DNA from: Fomitopsis serialis
Taxonomy: Eukaryota > Basidiomycota > Agaricomycetes > Polyporales > Fomitopsidaceae
NCBI RefSeq assembly: GCF_022376445.1
Contig: NW_025954967.1
Location: 124,001 to 188,000 of the forward strand
Length of the DNA stretch: 64,000 nt
Reading direction: 5' to 3'
A program made the position numbers and the translations under genes. This document shows, piece by piece, positions 22,792 through 33,015 of this stretch (its first letter is position 1; each line of letters begins with the position of its first letter). Below the pieces are notes generated by a model. The model did not search any database. It was not told where the DNA came from and was given only the letters and a program-made list of their open reading frames with translations.

Positions 22792-23842
22792 ATGCAGCTA
22801 CGCAACTACGAGGCGGTAATGGTCTCCGTTGGAAAAACTCCTGGGATCCTCGAGGAGTACGGCGTCGAAGTACACGGCAATGTCGCTAGCTGCTACCTTG
22901 AGGCTGACTGGCATCACGGTGCTCACCATGTAAGAGCCTTCCTATGCTTTGGAGTGCCGTTGCTTCGATTATTGACATCGTATCACCCCCGAAGCACCGA
23001 TTGGACTGCCACAATGGCAGCCGAGAGGATGTATATGTTTTCACGTCGCACGACGGCCGTGCAATTGAACGAGCAACACTATACCTTGCTCGAAAGAGCG
23101 GGAGCATATGCATGTCAACAGCGTACCGCAAGATCCATGAAGGGCAGAAGGTGCTCAAGTGGCCTAAAGTTTCTCCACCCGGCGATGGTGAGTTGTTAGA
23201 TAGACTTCGCCGACTTCCATAACGCGTTGCGCTTGCAGATCCGGCGACGAAAGGGTTCATAGAAGTCCGTTTTTACAAGGACGAAGCACCCGCTCAGCCC
23301 GCGGACGCAGACGCGGAGCTATCTACGCTCAATCCCGCTGCTCTCGCAGCATCATTAGATGGAGACAGCAGTGGCTGGGTACCCACCCCCGATGAATGGG
23401 ATCGTCCTAGCGCGGTCTTCCGCTTTATTTACACTGGTAAACCCGGCTACGCTAACCTATCCGAGCAGGCCATGGCCACCATGGCGCGCGCAAGAACGCT
23501 CGAGCATGTGTCACGGCCCCCAGTCGTCCTGCCCCAGTGGCGGCGTTGATTAAGCCCGCGAAAGCTAGACCGCTTTCTTTGTCTCCCGCCAGTGTGGCAG
23601 CAAGAGAAAACGGGAAGCAGAGACGGGCCGCGCGCAAGGGCGCCAGCAACTCTTTTGGAGAGGCGCATGCGAGTTCTCAGCACGCGGAGCAAACTGACGG
23701 AGCCCCGGCGCAAGAAGATGGGGGCCTCTTCCTTGAGTTTGTGCAGCTTATGCAGGTGAGCTTCGTACGATTCTAGTTACGCCTTCTTGACTCATGACGT
23801 TCAACATGGTGGTAGGACCGAGCCAACACGGAGCACAACTGA
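22792..23842 (+). CDS. DUF7918-like protein (gene f), one frame break
   Basis: Four exons: 22792-22929, 22995-23187, 23239-23755 and 23816-23842. The domain reads MQLRNYEAVMVSVGKTPG, ASCYLEADWHH, DVYVFTSHDGRAIERATLYL, GFIEVRFYKDE and VFRFIYTGKPG, followed by ATMARARTLEH. The total is one base short of whole codons. The CCCC run at 23532-23535 is followed by an early stop (QWRR*), whereas one more C continues into a Lys/Arg/Ala-rich tail and a last exon ending DRANTEHN. With that base the protein is about 291 aa. It is the closest local relative of gene e, directly downstream on the same strand. ATG 22819 is an alternative start. Function unknown; no SUMO-like motifs. Confidence 0.65.
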
Positions 23843-24247
23843 CGATTTGAAACGATGGATGACCTGTATTATGCAATATGCACTACTTGGTACTGGGAGG
23901 TGGCCTCATGCACTCATGTATGTAGAATACGACCTTGTGATTTACGCGACTGCCCATTTCACGCGAACACTCGTTTCCATGAGGTGACTCTGCCTCATGT
24001 CCTAACCGGGTACTTACCTAGGGACCTCCCTGCTTGCTGAGACGAAGTCCTAACTGAGATAGCTCGCGTCGTACATGGTATGGTGAATAGTGAATAGAAA
24101 TGTATTTACAAGCTGATAGTACATTGAACAGAATAGCGTAAGCCGCGAGTCGAAATTGGAGATGAATGGCGTGGATCGCGTCGTGAGACCTAGAATCGGT
24201 CGTCTCGTGATAGTCTGGCGAAGGGGCACAGGATCGGCTGGGTAGCT
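23843..24247. other. Convergent intergenic region between f and g
   Basis: This should contain the 3' UTRs of gene f (+) and gene g (-). Nothing else was recognised. Confidence 0.45.
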
Positions 24248-25860
24248 CTAGTCCTCGTCTTGAGTGAGGTCGATAACATCAGCGTCAACGTCGATGACAA
24301 AAGGATGTCGCCTAGGAGCCGGCGGGAGGTCATGCTGCAGTTGAGGCTGAGCGTAGGGAGCAAACGCGTCGTACTGTGCACTTCTTGCGCGGAGCATGTC
24401 CTGCAACAGTCCATCGTACAGAGTAGGTCCCAACAGAGATACAGAGGCGTACCTCGACTTGCATGTCATCGTAGTACTCGGATCCCAAGCGGTCCTCCAG
24501 CAATCGAGGCTCGGGTTTGACAGATGCCCGGTAGTTAGACGGTCCTGCGCTACCAGCATTCGAACCCATGTAAAGCACAGAAGAGTTCCGCTTCCGACTC
24601 GGGTGAAGAGCTGGGACCTGTTCTTGGTGGTACGCGTCCGTACCATAGTCTCTTGGGATGATTCCTTGTGCTTGCAGCATTGCTAAGGGTAACAGGCTCT
24701 TGAGATGACATAGTCCTTCATGCGAACCGCGCACCTCTTGGTTGATAGCGGAAGATGAAGCGGATGTAGGGATGCTTCCGATTGTCGATGTATATCCTCC
24801 TCGGGCCCGAGTGTGCGGTGGGTTCGAACCACTTGCCTTCTCCGAGTCTGTCCAAGGGAAGGCAATATATAGCTAGGCCAAGATCAAATCAATGGTTCTT
24901 GCACAAACCTGACACAGTGTGTTCCGGCCTTCTTGCTGCGTTCGTGCACAGGTGGGCGTTCTGCGAACTCCTGGGGTCGATGTCGGTTATTTGGCCGGAA
25001 TACTTCGTGAGAGTATCTGATGCGGTAGACCCGGACTTCGATAACCCCCAGGTTGTTGATCATCGGGTCGTCGGGGTCAGCAACGTCGTCGTCATCTAGA
25101 TGCTCGTGTCAAAACGGAAGGCATAGCACGGGCCACAGACAACCACAGGAGCTCTACTCCAGTAGGCCAGAATCTGCTCGGATCGACTCAAGCATAAAGT
25201 GCAAGGAACATCGAGCGCGACATGCCAAGTTTAACGGGGGCTGAAGGCAAGTGTTTGCCTCCTCCACCAGAACGCCACTTGCGGACGATGCGTATGTTGA
25301 CCTAGGAACTGTTGTCTTCAACCACGCGATCTGACCTCGTAGGGCTTGACCATGTGGTCCTGCTCAACAGGCATGTGCATCCGTAAAATAGAGCACATGC
25401 AGTCCGCATCGAGAGGGTTCTGCTTGCGGAGCACGGTCTTGAAACTGGCAGTGTGGCGCACGCCTCCCCGAGTTTATCTGCAGAGAACACACCTGTTGTA
25501 GCAAGCGGCGCGAACTGAAAGTACTGCTTGTAGTCCCCGTTCGTGCGGACACCATTACGCGCGCCTCTCTCCCCAGGATCGACATTTGAAGACCCCATGC
25601 GTTGACCGTCCATGAAACACTCCGCGGCTGCCGCTATGTAGAGGTCGTTCTGCCATCTGACTGCAAAACTCTGCAATGATGCGCATATTGGGCATGATTG
25701 AGTTGATGAATGGGACTCTAAGCACGGTGTGGCGGCTGACCTTGCCTGCTTCACTTGGGATGTAGCATGAGACGGTATTGTCGTCTACGATGCGGAAGTC
25801 AAACTCGTCGACGAGGTCCCCGTCGCAGTGTATGAAAGTGTGCCAGTCCTTGAAGAACAT
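24248..25860 (-). CDS. DUF7918-family protein (gene g) with SUMO-like tail
   Basis: Six exons: 25860-25741, 25670-25493, 25095-24909, 24847-24735, 24682-24453 and 24400-24248 (981 nt, 326 aa). The domain shows MFFKDWHTFIHCDGD, VSCYIPSEAGK, SFAVRWQNDLY, ECFMDGQRMG, LGVIEVRVYRI, HERSKKAGTHC and YIRFIFRYQ, the same order and intron phases as genes b and c. The tail opens AMLQAQGIIP (compare LQAEGI in b and c), carries SRKR, a psi-K-x-E site (VKPE) and ends with VIDV and VIDLTQDED. Intron 2 is 397 nt, about seven times the usual length, and looks like the site of an insertion. It belongs to the same sub-branch as b and c despite lying 20 kb away. Confidence 0.82.
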
Positions 25861-26175
25861 TGGGCTTTACGTTGAGGGAGGTTGCTGCGTAGACGAGACG
25901 AGTTGAAGACGGGATGAGACAAGACGAGTCGAGTACTTACCCGAGCCATTGTTCGCCATTCTAAGGGGTGACACGGTCACATGACATGCTACGCGTGACA
26001 TTACTGTGGTGCGTCCGTCTTTGAGTCTTGAGAAGGCTCGATACCTTGGAAACTGGGTCAATGAGCATCATGCACTGGTCATTTCACATTATAGCGCAGA
26101 AATCGCAGGATACATCCTTGTCACCAATCTATACGTTGTGGCAAACTCAGGTTGTACATGAGCATTACCTCCGAA
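25861..26175. other. Intergenic, DUF7918 g promoter / PPCS 3' region
   Basis: A 315-bp spacer, both neighbours reading leftward. No motif of note. Confidence 0.4.
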
Positions 26176-27450
26176 TCAAGAGATCGCTAGATCTATCCAA
26201 GTACGATGTCTGCGCGCCAGCTCTACGATGATATCCTCTTCTATCTCTTTTATTGAGTCTTGAGACGGATCCATGCGGATCCATGCTTCGACGTATTTCC
26301 CGTCTTTATCGGCGGATGGTGATACAAAGACAACCTGGTGCTTGCGAGTGTGGAGGTCGTTTCCGATAACGACTTGGTGTCCGTACCGAGCCAGAGCCTG
26401 TTGTGCTTTCGGTACCAGAAGCGATGGGTCAGTTTCGAGCTGTAGTTTCAGAGCTCAGTATCTTCTCGCGCAGAGGTAGGTCACAAGAACTCGCTTTGAA
26501 GGACACGATGAAGGCTTGACCGTGCGTCCACTCAGAAACCAGCGGCTTCAAGATCTTCGGGACCTGATCCATTTCTATGTGCAGGCTGCCCTTTCCTGAT
26601 TGTATTTTGTGCTCTGACTGCGGAAGAGCTGTCAGCGGGACACGAAGAAAGTGAGCCTTCGTCTCACCATCTTTTGTCTGGGTAGGAAGAAGTCGCTGAC
26701 GGCGGCAGCAAGATAGTACAGTGCGCGCCGCCCCAAGACGGCGAGCTCTTGGCTGACGGCGCGTAAAAGCCATAGATAGTCATTCACAGTCACGAATGTG
26801 AGGGTGTGCAGGAGACCTGCGGTGTGGGCATTCTTGTATGAGGTGAGCACCTCAAGCAACGGAGCGCGCTCTTTCTCCGTAACGTCGATCCGAAGGGGGG
26901 AGTTGCCACCTCCAGAACCGTCCTGCTCGATTTCAAGGAAGTCCAGGAATGGATGGGTAGAGTGTGAATAGTGCCTGCTGAAGGGCTGCAAGCTGAATTG
27001 TCGGTGCATGAATATGACCGCATAGCCTGCCTTCAGGAAGTATTCGGCAGAAGTTGCGCCACGAGTGCCTGTGCCAGCCAGTGAGCAAATGGCTATACCT
27101 CATCATTGTGAAGGATGAACTTGCCTGCGCTGAAGTTGTCCAAGAACCGAACGCTGCAAAGCACATGCGCATGAACATGATGCCCCGGCGGACGAGCGGT
27201 GTGGCTCACACGTTGAGTTCTAACGGAACTGTCGTCCCGCCGCTCTGAAGGATTTGTTGGTTACCGATTCAATAGGAGATGTATGGCCACTCACCGTCAC
27301 GAGAACGACATTTCTGCCTGCGTTGACGTGCTTGCGGACGAAGTCGCGGACATTCCGTACTTCTTGATCCAGATTGGAGGGGGGCGGCTGTGTCGCATAG
27401 TAACTCTCCGCCGAGAAGTTGGATTCAGTAGTTGTGCCGGTCGTCGACAT
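26176..27450 (-). CDS. CAB2: Phosphopantothenate-cysteine ligase (PPCS)
   Basis: Six exons: 27450-27295, 27244-27210, 27153-27125, 27068-26668, 26617-26495 and 26439-26176 (1,008 nt, 335 aa). PPCS joins 4'-phosphopantothenate to cysteine in the second step of coenzyme A synthesis; eukaryotic enzymes are cytosolic and not fused to the decarboxylase. Family signatures in order: VTSGGTTVPLE (nucleotide-binding loop), RFLDNFSAGTRG, GYAVIFMHRQFSLQP, YLAAAVSDFFLP, KMSEHKIQS, VPKIL, FIVSFKLETD and HQVVIGNDLHTRK. These are spliced across exact phases. Introns 3 (27124-27069) and 5 (26494-26440) begin with GC instead of GT; no GT donor restores the frame at either site. An in-frame ATG at 27468 is an alternative start. 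Length is normal for the family. Confidence 0.93.
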
Positions 27451-28848
27451 AATGATTCCAGCCTTCAAGCTTCAAGTGTCGACTGCGAGCGACGTGGCTA
27501 GAGTATGCGCTTGTAGATGGGTCTAGTAAGTCAGCAAAGCATTCTCTTCCTAGTCGTTGAATCAATTTACCGGACGCACTCGCAAAGCTCCTGGAGAATG
27601 GGCAGGACCCCGTCAACGCCAGATGAGATTCGTAGCAAGAGCAGGTTGTATGGCTCCAGCAGACAATTCGACGGAGGTAAGTGCGGATGGGGTGTAGTCA
27701 CAGGCCGCATTAGACTTGCATGACCGGGTCGCCGTCGGGCGCTTAAGCGATCAATGTCCACACCCAACCCACACCTCCATGATCCATGGCCTCGCCCAGT
27801 CTACATGCAGCGCTGACCTTCAGCCCTCCTTATTTTGCAGTCTTATTCAAAGATATCTGGTATGCATGCTGGGCGAGTACCTATGGCCCAGAGGCCCTCC
27901 GTCTCGGAGATGTCCAGTCACTGCTGGTAAGCATCCCGGAGCCACCGCAGACTCGGAGGAGCGGGAGGTTGCAGACTAAATACGGGCGTGTTAATGCTAT
28001 AGGAAATGGTGAGTCGCAGATATTTGCTCAAGTGACCCAACTGATTTGGATTCGGCAGGCCTGAGGGTGCCCTGAGATGGGTGGAGTAACACTGAGACGA
28101 CTCGGATGAGTGCCACGAGGCTCAACAAAGGGACGGATAGTCGTCCGCCCAGGGTCAATGCAGTTACATATGAGGGTATGCTTGGTATACACGTGGTCAT
28201 CGAACACAGGTGGTATTTCACTATTCACAGCACTTGTGATAGCTGCTGAACTCGCCCTTCGTAGCTGAACATGTTAGCCAAAAGTTACTCTCTTCGCTGG
28301 GTAAGTTCTCTCAGCATCTCACTCAACTCGGGGTTTCAACGCCAGCGAGCAACCTGAAGGCGACTTTGTCGACTGTCAGGCCCAGCGTCGTGAGACGCAG
28401 CGCTCCACCAAAAATATTCTCTCAGCATCTCCAGTTATTCGGACCAAATTCGGACGGGTCGAGAACACTATGACGCGGCGCTCTAATTGGGTGGTAAGTA
28501 ATGCCTTTCCTCTGTACTTGGCACCCAATAGGCTGACTTGGTGTCGTGATACTATCAGTTCACAGTGACGATCCTCGATATAAATTATCCAAATATCGCC
28601 GTGCATCCCCTTCACCGCTCAGAGAGTCGCAAACTGTTCCGAATCTGACCTAGGAAACCACAGGAGGCTCGGACTCGGCGACAACGCACAGCAACATTCA
28701 CTGGTTACGACACGAGGATAACATCCGTGAGACGCCGTAATATACTACGATAGAGAATGCCTGTGGAAGGTAATTGATGTTGTACACAGCTGTTGAAGCG
28801 AATACGGATGCAGTGACCATCACAAATGTCCATCTAGGGTTATGCTCA
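27451..28848. other. Unassigned 1.4-kb stretch
   Basis: Scattered open segments (for example 27786-28064 on + and 28376-28615 on -) show no domain and no consistent splice chain. The first part should include the PPCS promoter. Confidence 0.4.
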
Positions 28849-30263
28849 TTATTTCTCGCCACTTTTCTGCTGGAGCCTCGTCGCCTGCTCGCGTGCGAAT
28901 TGTTCTCGGGCGGCCTTGGACTCGTCTTCAGGCACCATGATGATGTCGAACTGCAGCAACTTGAACGAGTCGCCCTTCGGGAATCCGCGTTTGCGTGCCT
29001 CCGCTGCGTCGTGCACATCCTTGAATGTCTGGCGGGACGGGATGAGCTCTGCAATTCGGGGAGAATGCACTCGCAATGGACACTCACTACTACCAGCGAC
29101 TTCTTCACGCCGAAGACCGCGTCACTACTCAGCCACTCGTCGCCCTCTGGATACAGCGCTGTTGTCAGCTTGTTGAATCCCGGAGCCTCGATCATCAGGT
29201 GCAGATGGTTTGGGCGCATGTTGTGCCGGCCTATCTTGATGAGCAGCTCTCCGACAGGACCCTGGAGGTGTCCATCAACGTGTTAAACGGCGAAGACGAT
29301 ACGACAATAGCTTACATCGCCTGGAATGGGATATGCAACCGGCACTACTGCGCGGTATCCGTACCTCCCGTCACTGTCTGTGCGCAGACGGCCACGGCAA
29401 TCCGGCTTCTCGCGGCCTTTGTATTGGGTATCATAATAGCCTGTGTGTCCCCCAAAACGACTATTATGGCGCGCATTCGCAAACTGATCTCAGCAAGAAC
29501 TGACCAAGGGCATCGGTTTCCCATGTTTCGATGAGGGCATTTGGTACGGGAGTGCCGTCTGTGCTGAGCACACGGCCCTCGACGAACATGTACTCGCCCT
29601 TGCCTTCCGACGCGATCGAGTCGCCGTTCTCGACTGGGGTACACATCCTGACGTCAGTCTGCGCCTAATCATGACATGAAGGGGGACTGCTGACCATCTG
29701 GGGCGTCCTCGGTGAAGAATGGGCCGAGCACGCTGCTCTCCGTTCCACCACTCACGGGAGGGTTGTTGACGGCATCCACGAGCGCGGACACACCCAGCAC
29801 GTCGGAGAGCAGTATAAACTCTTGCCTCAGCGGCGTGCATGTTTGGCCCACGCGCGTGAGGAACTGGAGCGCGACCATCCACTCATCTGTCGTCAAACTG
29901 AGGGCATCCAGTCAGACCTGTTGTGGCCATCCATAAGGCAGATGTCTCACCTCGTCTCGTTCACGAATTGATGCAAGTGTGTGATGAGTGTCTTCACGAG
30001 GAACTTATGACGCCTGACACGAGGTTCACCTCGTCAGACAAAGGTTCAGCAGTCCTCTGATTGATTGACAACTCACGGATCCGGTGTCAGCTCGACGAGC
30101 TTCATCAGGTTTTCCGTGATGAGCTCCGGCCTGTCAGGGTACTGTCCTCGCAGAGTCAAGTTGCGTCTTCAGCAGGCACCATAACTCAACTTACGGGCAA
30201 GAAGAATGGTGGTGCAGGCAGTCCATTTGGAACCGCTTTGTCTCCCAAGTTAGCTTCAGACAT
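28849..30263 (-). CDS. Intradiol ring-cleavage dioxygenase (catechol/hydroxyquinol type)
   Basis: Exons: 30263-30195, 30141-30077, 30013-29951, 29897-29695, 29633 onward through three further exons to 28849; about 320 aa. The N-terminal helical domain (ENLMKLVELTPDP, RHKFLVKTLITHLHQFVNET, SDVLGVSALVDAVNN) is typical of catechol and hydroxyquinol 1,2-dioxygenases. The catalytic domain has GPFFTEDAPD, GDSIASEGKGEY, ETWETDALG, YYDTQY, VVPVAYPIPGD, RPNHLHLMIEAPGF and DAVFGVKKSLVV. The two Tyr (in YYDTQY and VAYPIP) and two His (in NHLHL) correspond to the four Fe(III) ligands. It would open aromatic rings between adjacent hydroxyls, a typical step in lignin-derived aromatic catabolism. The last intron would be only about 39-41 nt and its acceptor is ambiguous. 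Confidence 0.9.
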
Positions 30264-31824
30264 GTATCGGACGAGGATGGATTTAGGGGTTTAGCACGAT
30301 GGACGGGTGGGAGTAGGAGGACGAGGAGGGCGGATGGGTGCGTCCATTCTGGCATGTACGTGGCTCCTTTATATAGCTGCCTCCTGACGCGGACTCTACC
30401 GCGATGCCCCGCCCCATGGCTCGTGAAGGATGTGGCGAGAGTTTGTACACCAAATGAGGCAAATGAGAGGTATCACCAGGCCCGCATGTTTGTCAGTGAC
30501 AGTACGAACCGCCCATCGGCGTCCGCAAGCGTCCGCCCAGAATTTGATCACGCTTGAAGCTTCCGCGCCCACCTTCCTCCTCCTCTGCCCCTTACCTGGA
30601 CACAGACCGTTTATACGGTTGCTGAACGTGTATAGTGACGTCCGAGTCCACCCACCTTGCAGGCTATGTATCGCGTTCCAGTCAATCACCGTGGAGCGAT
30701 TACAGACAACCGGCTGCTAGCGCGCAGGGCGGCACTCGCGCCGCGCACGGACATATATATTTTCCGGTCGTATCTGGATTCTGAAGGTCACCCGAGCCCT
30801 GCAAAAGCATTTGGCAACCTGAGGAAGCGGTTATTACTCAAATCAAACCTCGAACAACAGCAATTCTGCTTCCGTACAGAATAGAAACACCTATTCAGGT
30901 GTTTCGACTGACACGCTTGTCGGCGGCCCTACATCTCTAATCCTGTCCGCGCACACGTTGCACCATTCCTCGACAACTCCAAAGGGCCAAAATTGACATG
31001 CTTTGATGACTGCTGTCTATGTAAGCCTGACTGTACCATGGAGACTTAACTTGGTCAGCTGAGTAAACGAATTCGAAGAGCAGAATACGAAGAGGTACCG
31101 GTGGCCGTCCTGTTTTGTATAGTTGAACACACCAGCCACGCCAGGATTAGGACCGAAGCCACTACCATGGAGTCTAGGTCGTACTCCTTGAAAGAGTAAG
31201 ACGCCGAACGCGAAGAAGCCGAACGAGCTGGGTTCAAGCGAATAGAAGTGCCAATGGGGGTATACGAGTCACCCTGCACAGTAACAGTTCCAGCGCCATT
31301 CATGTATATGATGTTCCAGAGACTTACGAGTAAACAGTACTCAGTGCGTCGTAAAACGAGATTACCCGTCCGAATCGATATATGGATCTGACGTCGTCTT
31401 GCACAGCGCCTTGCAGCGCCAGGAGACCGTCGTATGTCCAACAACCTCATACCGATGCAAGCCTGCGTCGCGGCAGCTCACAGCATATGATGCCAACGAC
31501 CGGCCACTTCCGTGATCTGTAAAAATCATCAAAACTTTAGGTCCCGAGCGATCGCTGCGACGAAAAAGGCTGGAGACGATCCGATCGCGGCCCAGGTCGT
31601 ATTACCACAGCTACGTTGACGCCGTGAGTCGTTGCTGAATCGCGAACGCGGACTGACTCTTGCACAGCGAAACCTGCGCCCCTTTCAGGAGCGACATACA
31701 GTAGATGACTTGACAGCAAAGCTCGTAATGACATGTACGGCCGCCGCAGCGCGTGCTGCAGCTGGACGATGGCAGGTCACGGAAAAGACACAGTTGAGTT
31801 CACGGCGTTACCTGATGTTTTAAG
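30264..31824. other. Dioxygenase promoter and unassigned DNA
   Basis: Apart from the TATA box at 30367-30376 I see no supported gene. A 131-codon minus-strand frame at 31055-31450 has no recognisable domain. Confidence 0.4.
30367..30376 (-). promoter_or_regulatory. TATA box of the dioxygenase gene
   Basis: On the minus strand CTATATAAAG lies about 105 bp upstream of the ATG at 30263. Sequence and distance both fit a core promoter. Confidence 0.55.
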
Positions 31825-33015
31825 TCAGCGCGCAGTTACACGGTTGATGGCGATACACCTTACCTTCTCCAGGAACCGCTCAACATGTTTGACGAGTTCC
31901 TCGGGCTGCTCCTGCTGCACCCAGTGTCCCGCTCCGTCAACAAGAACAATGTCCTCGTCTTCCAATCGCGCACAGGCGTCGTTCTTCATCCTCTGCAATG
32001 CACCAGGGGCTTGGAACACGCCCCAGTCCTTCCTGCCCGATAGAAACATCGCTGGGCACTCAATCTTTCTCCCCTCGAAGACGGCCAACTCCTCGTATAG
32101 CTCGGGCTGGGCGCCGCGATACCAGTTCAGCCCGCCCTGGAATCCCGTGCGACCATACTCCGCGACATACACAGCGAGGTCGCCGTTTGATAACCACTGG
32201 TTGTGTTCGACCTCTTCGCGCGAAGGCGCATGCGGCGCCACGGCCTCGGGCATGGTCGCGGCGAGCGGCATCATGTAATAAGGAGGTAACTGTGCCAGCT
32301 CAGACAGACTGAGAGGTGCGAGGGGGTGAGGATCGTTGTGGGGCCAGTCGGCGCTCTTCGTGTGGAAGAACGCACGGAGGAAGGCGTGGAGGCCCTGGGG
32401 GGTGTTCATCATGTCTGAGTTCGCCTGCGGGCTGGCGAGGTACGGGACGTAGTGCTTTCGAGGAGGATCCAGCGCGGCGAGAGCGGCTTTGATCTCTGCG
32501 CTGAAGATGTTCGGTGGCGGGGCGCTTTGCGTCCGCTCGACGTCGAAGGGGAGAGACGGCGGGCCATCGAACGGCGCGGACATCATGATGACGGACTGGA
32601 AGATGTCTGGACGGATGAGCGTACAGTACGCGGCGATGCGCGATCCAAGGTCGTGTCCTATCACGGCAGCGACTGTGCGATAGCCCAGCGCGTATACGAG
32701 AGCGACGGCATCTCTAACGACATTCAGTACACGGTAAGGACGGAGGTCGTCCTCATAGCGAATGGGCTCATTCGCGCTGGAACGACTCCGAGTGCGGCCA
32801 AAGCCTCGTTGATCGGGGACAACGACACGATAGCCTAGCTGCGCGATGGGCACGATCACCTTGCGCCAGGAGAAGGCGAGCTCCGGGAAGCCGTGCAGCA
32901 GGACAATGAGGGGTCGAGATGTGTCTCCGGCTTCAAGTACGTGCAGGTCAAGGTCTGCGACTGCGATGGACCTCGATGATACGCCAGCGGGCAGTCTGTC
33001 ACTGTACGAGGCCAT
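31825..33015 (-). CDS. Epoxide hydrolase-like alpha/beta hydrolase
   Basis: A single open frame of 396 aa starting MASYSDRLPAG. It shows the soluble epoxide hydrolase layout: HGFPE (oxyanion-hole HGxP) near residue 41, VVPDQRGFGRTRS, the nucleophile elbow GHDLGSRIAA with the catalytic Asp, a helical cap with conserved Tyr residues (VAEYGRTGFQGGLNWYRG), then SGRKDWGVFQ near the acid position and DGAGHWVQQEQPEE with the catalytic His. Such enzymes hydrolyse epoxides to diols in detoxification or secondary metabolism; the substrate cannot be told. There is no signal peptide, so it is probably cytosolic. The last ten codons follow a GTAAGG after FLEK, so a 3' intron giving a slightly different C-terminus is possible. 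Confidence 0.9.
   Translation of the reverse strand: MASYSDRLPAGVSSRSIAVADLDLHVLEAGDTSRPLIVLLHGFPELAFSWRKVIVPIAQLGYRVVVPDQRGFGRTRSRSSANEPIRYEDDLRPYRVLNVVRDAVALVYALGYRTVAAVIGHDLGSRIAAYCTLIRPDIFQSVIMMSAPFDGPPSLPFDVERTQSAPPPNIFSAEIKAALAALDPPRKHYVPYLASPQANSDMMNTPQGLHAFLRAFFHTKSADWPHNDPHPLAPLSLSELAQLPPYYMMPLAATMPEAVAPHAPSREEVEHNQWLSNGDLAVYVAEYGRTGFQGGLNWYRGAQPELYEELAVFEGRKIECPAMFLSGRKDWGVFQAPGALQRMKNDACARLEDEDIVLVDGAGHWVQQEQPEELVKHVERFLEKVRCIAINRVTAR

Noticed and set aside
21428..23535. Programmed ribosomal frameshifting in DUF7918 genes e and f
   Set aside because: No slippery heptamer plus pseudoknot arrangement is evident and the break positions differ between the paralogues; sequence error is simpler.
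24826..24840. GGTTCGAACC, resembling a tRNA T-loop
   Set aside because: It lies inside a coding exon of DUF7918 gene g (KWFEPTAHSG) and no cloverleaf can be formed around it.
32452..32838. Long + strand frame opposite the epoxide hydrolase
   Set aside because: It is an antisense shadow of a strongly conserved gene in GC-rich DNA.
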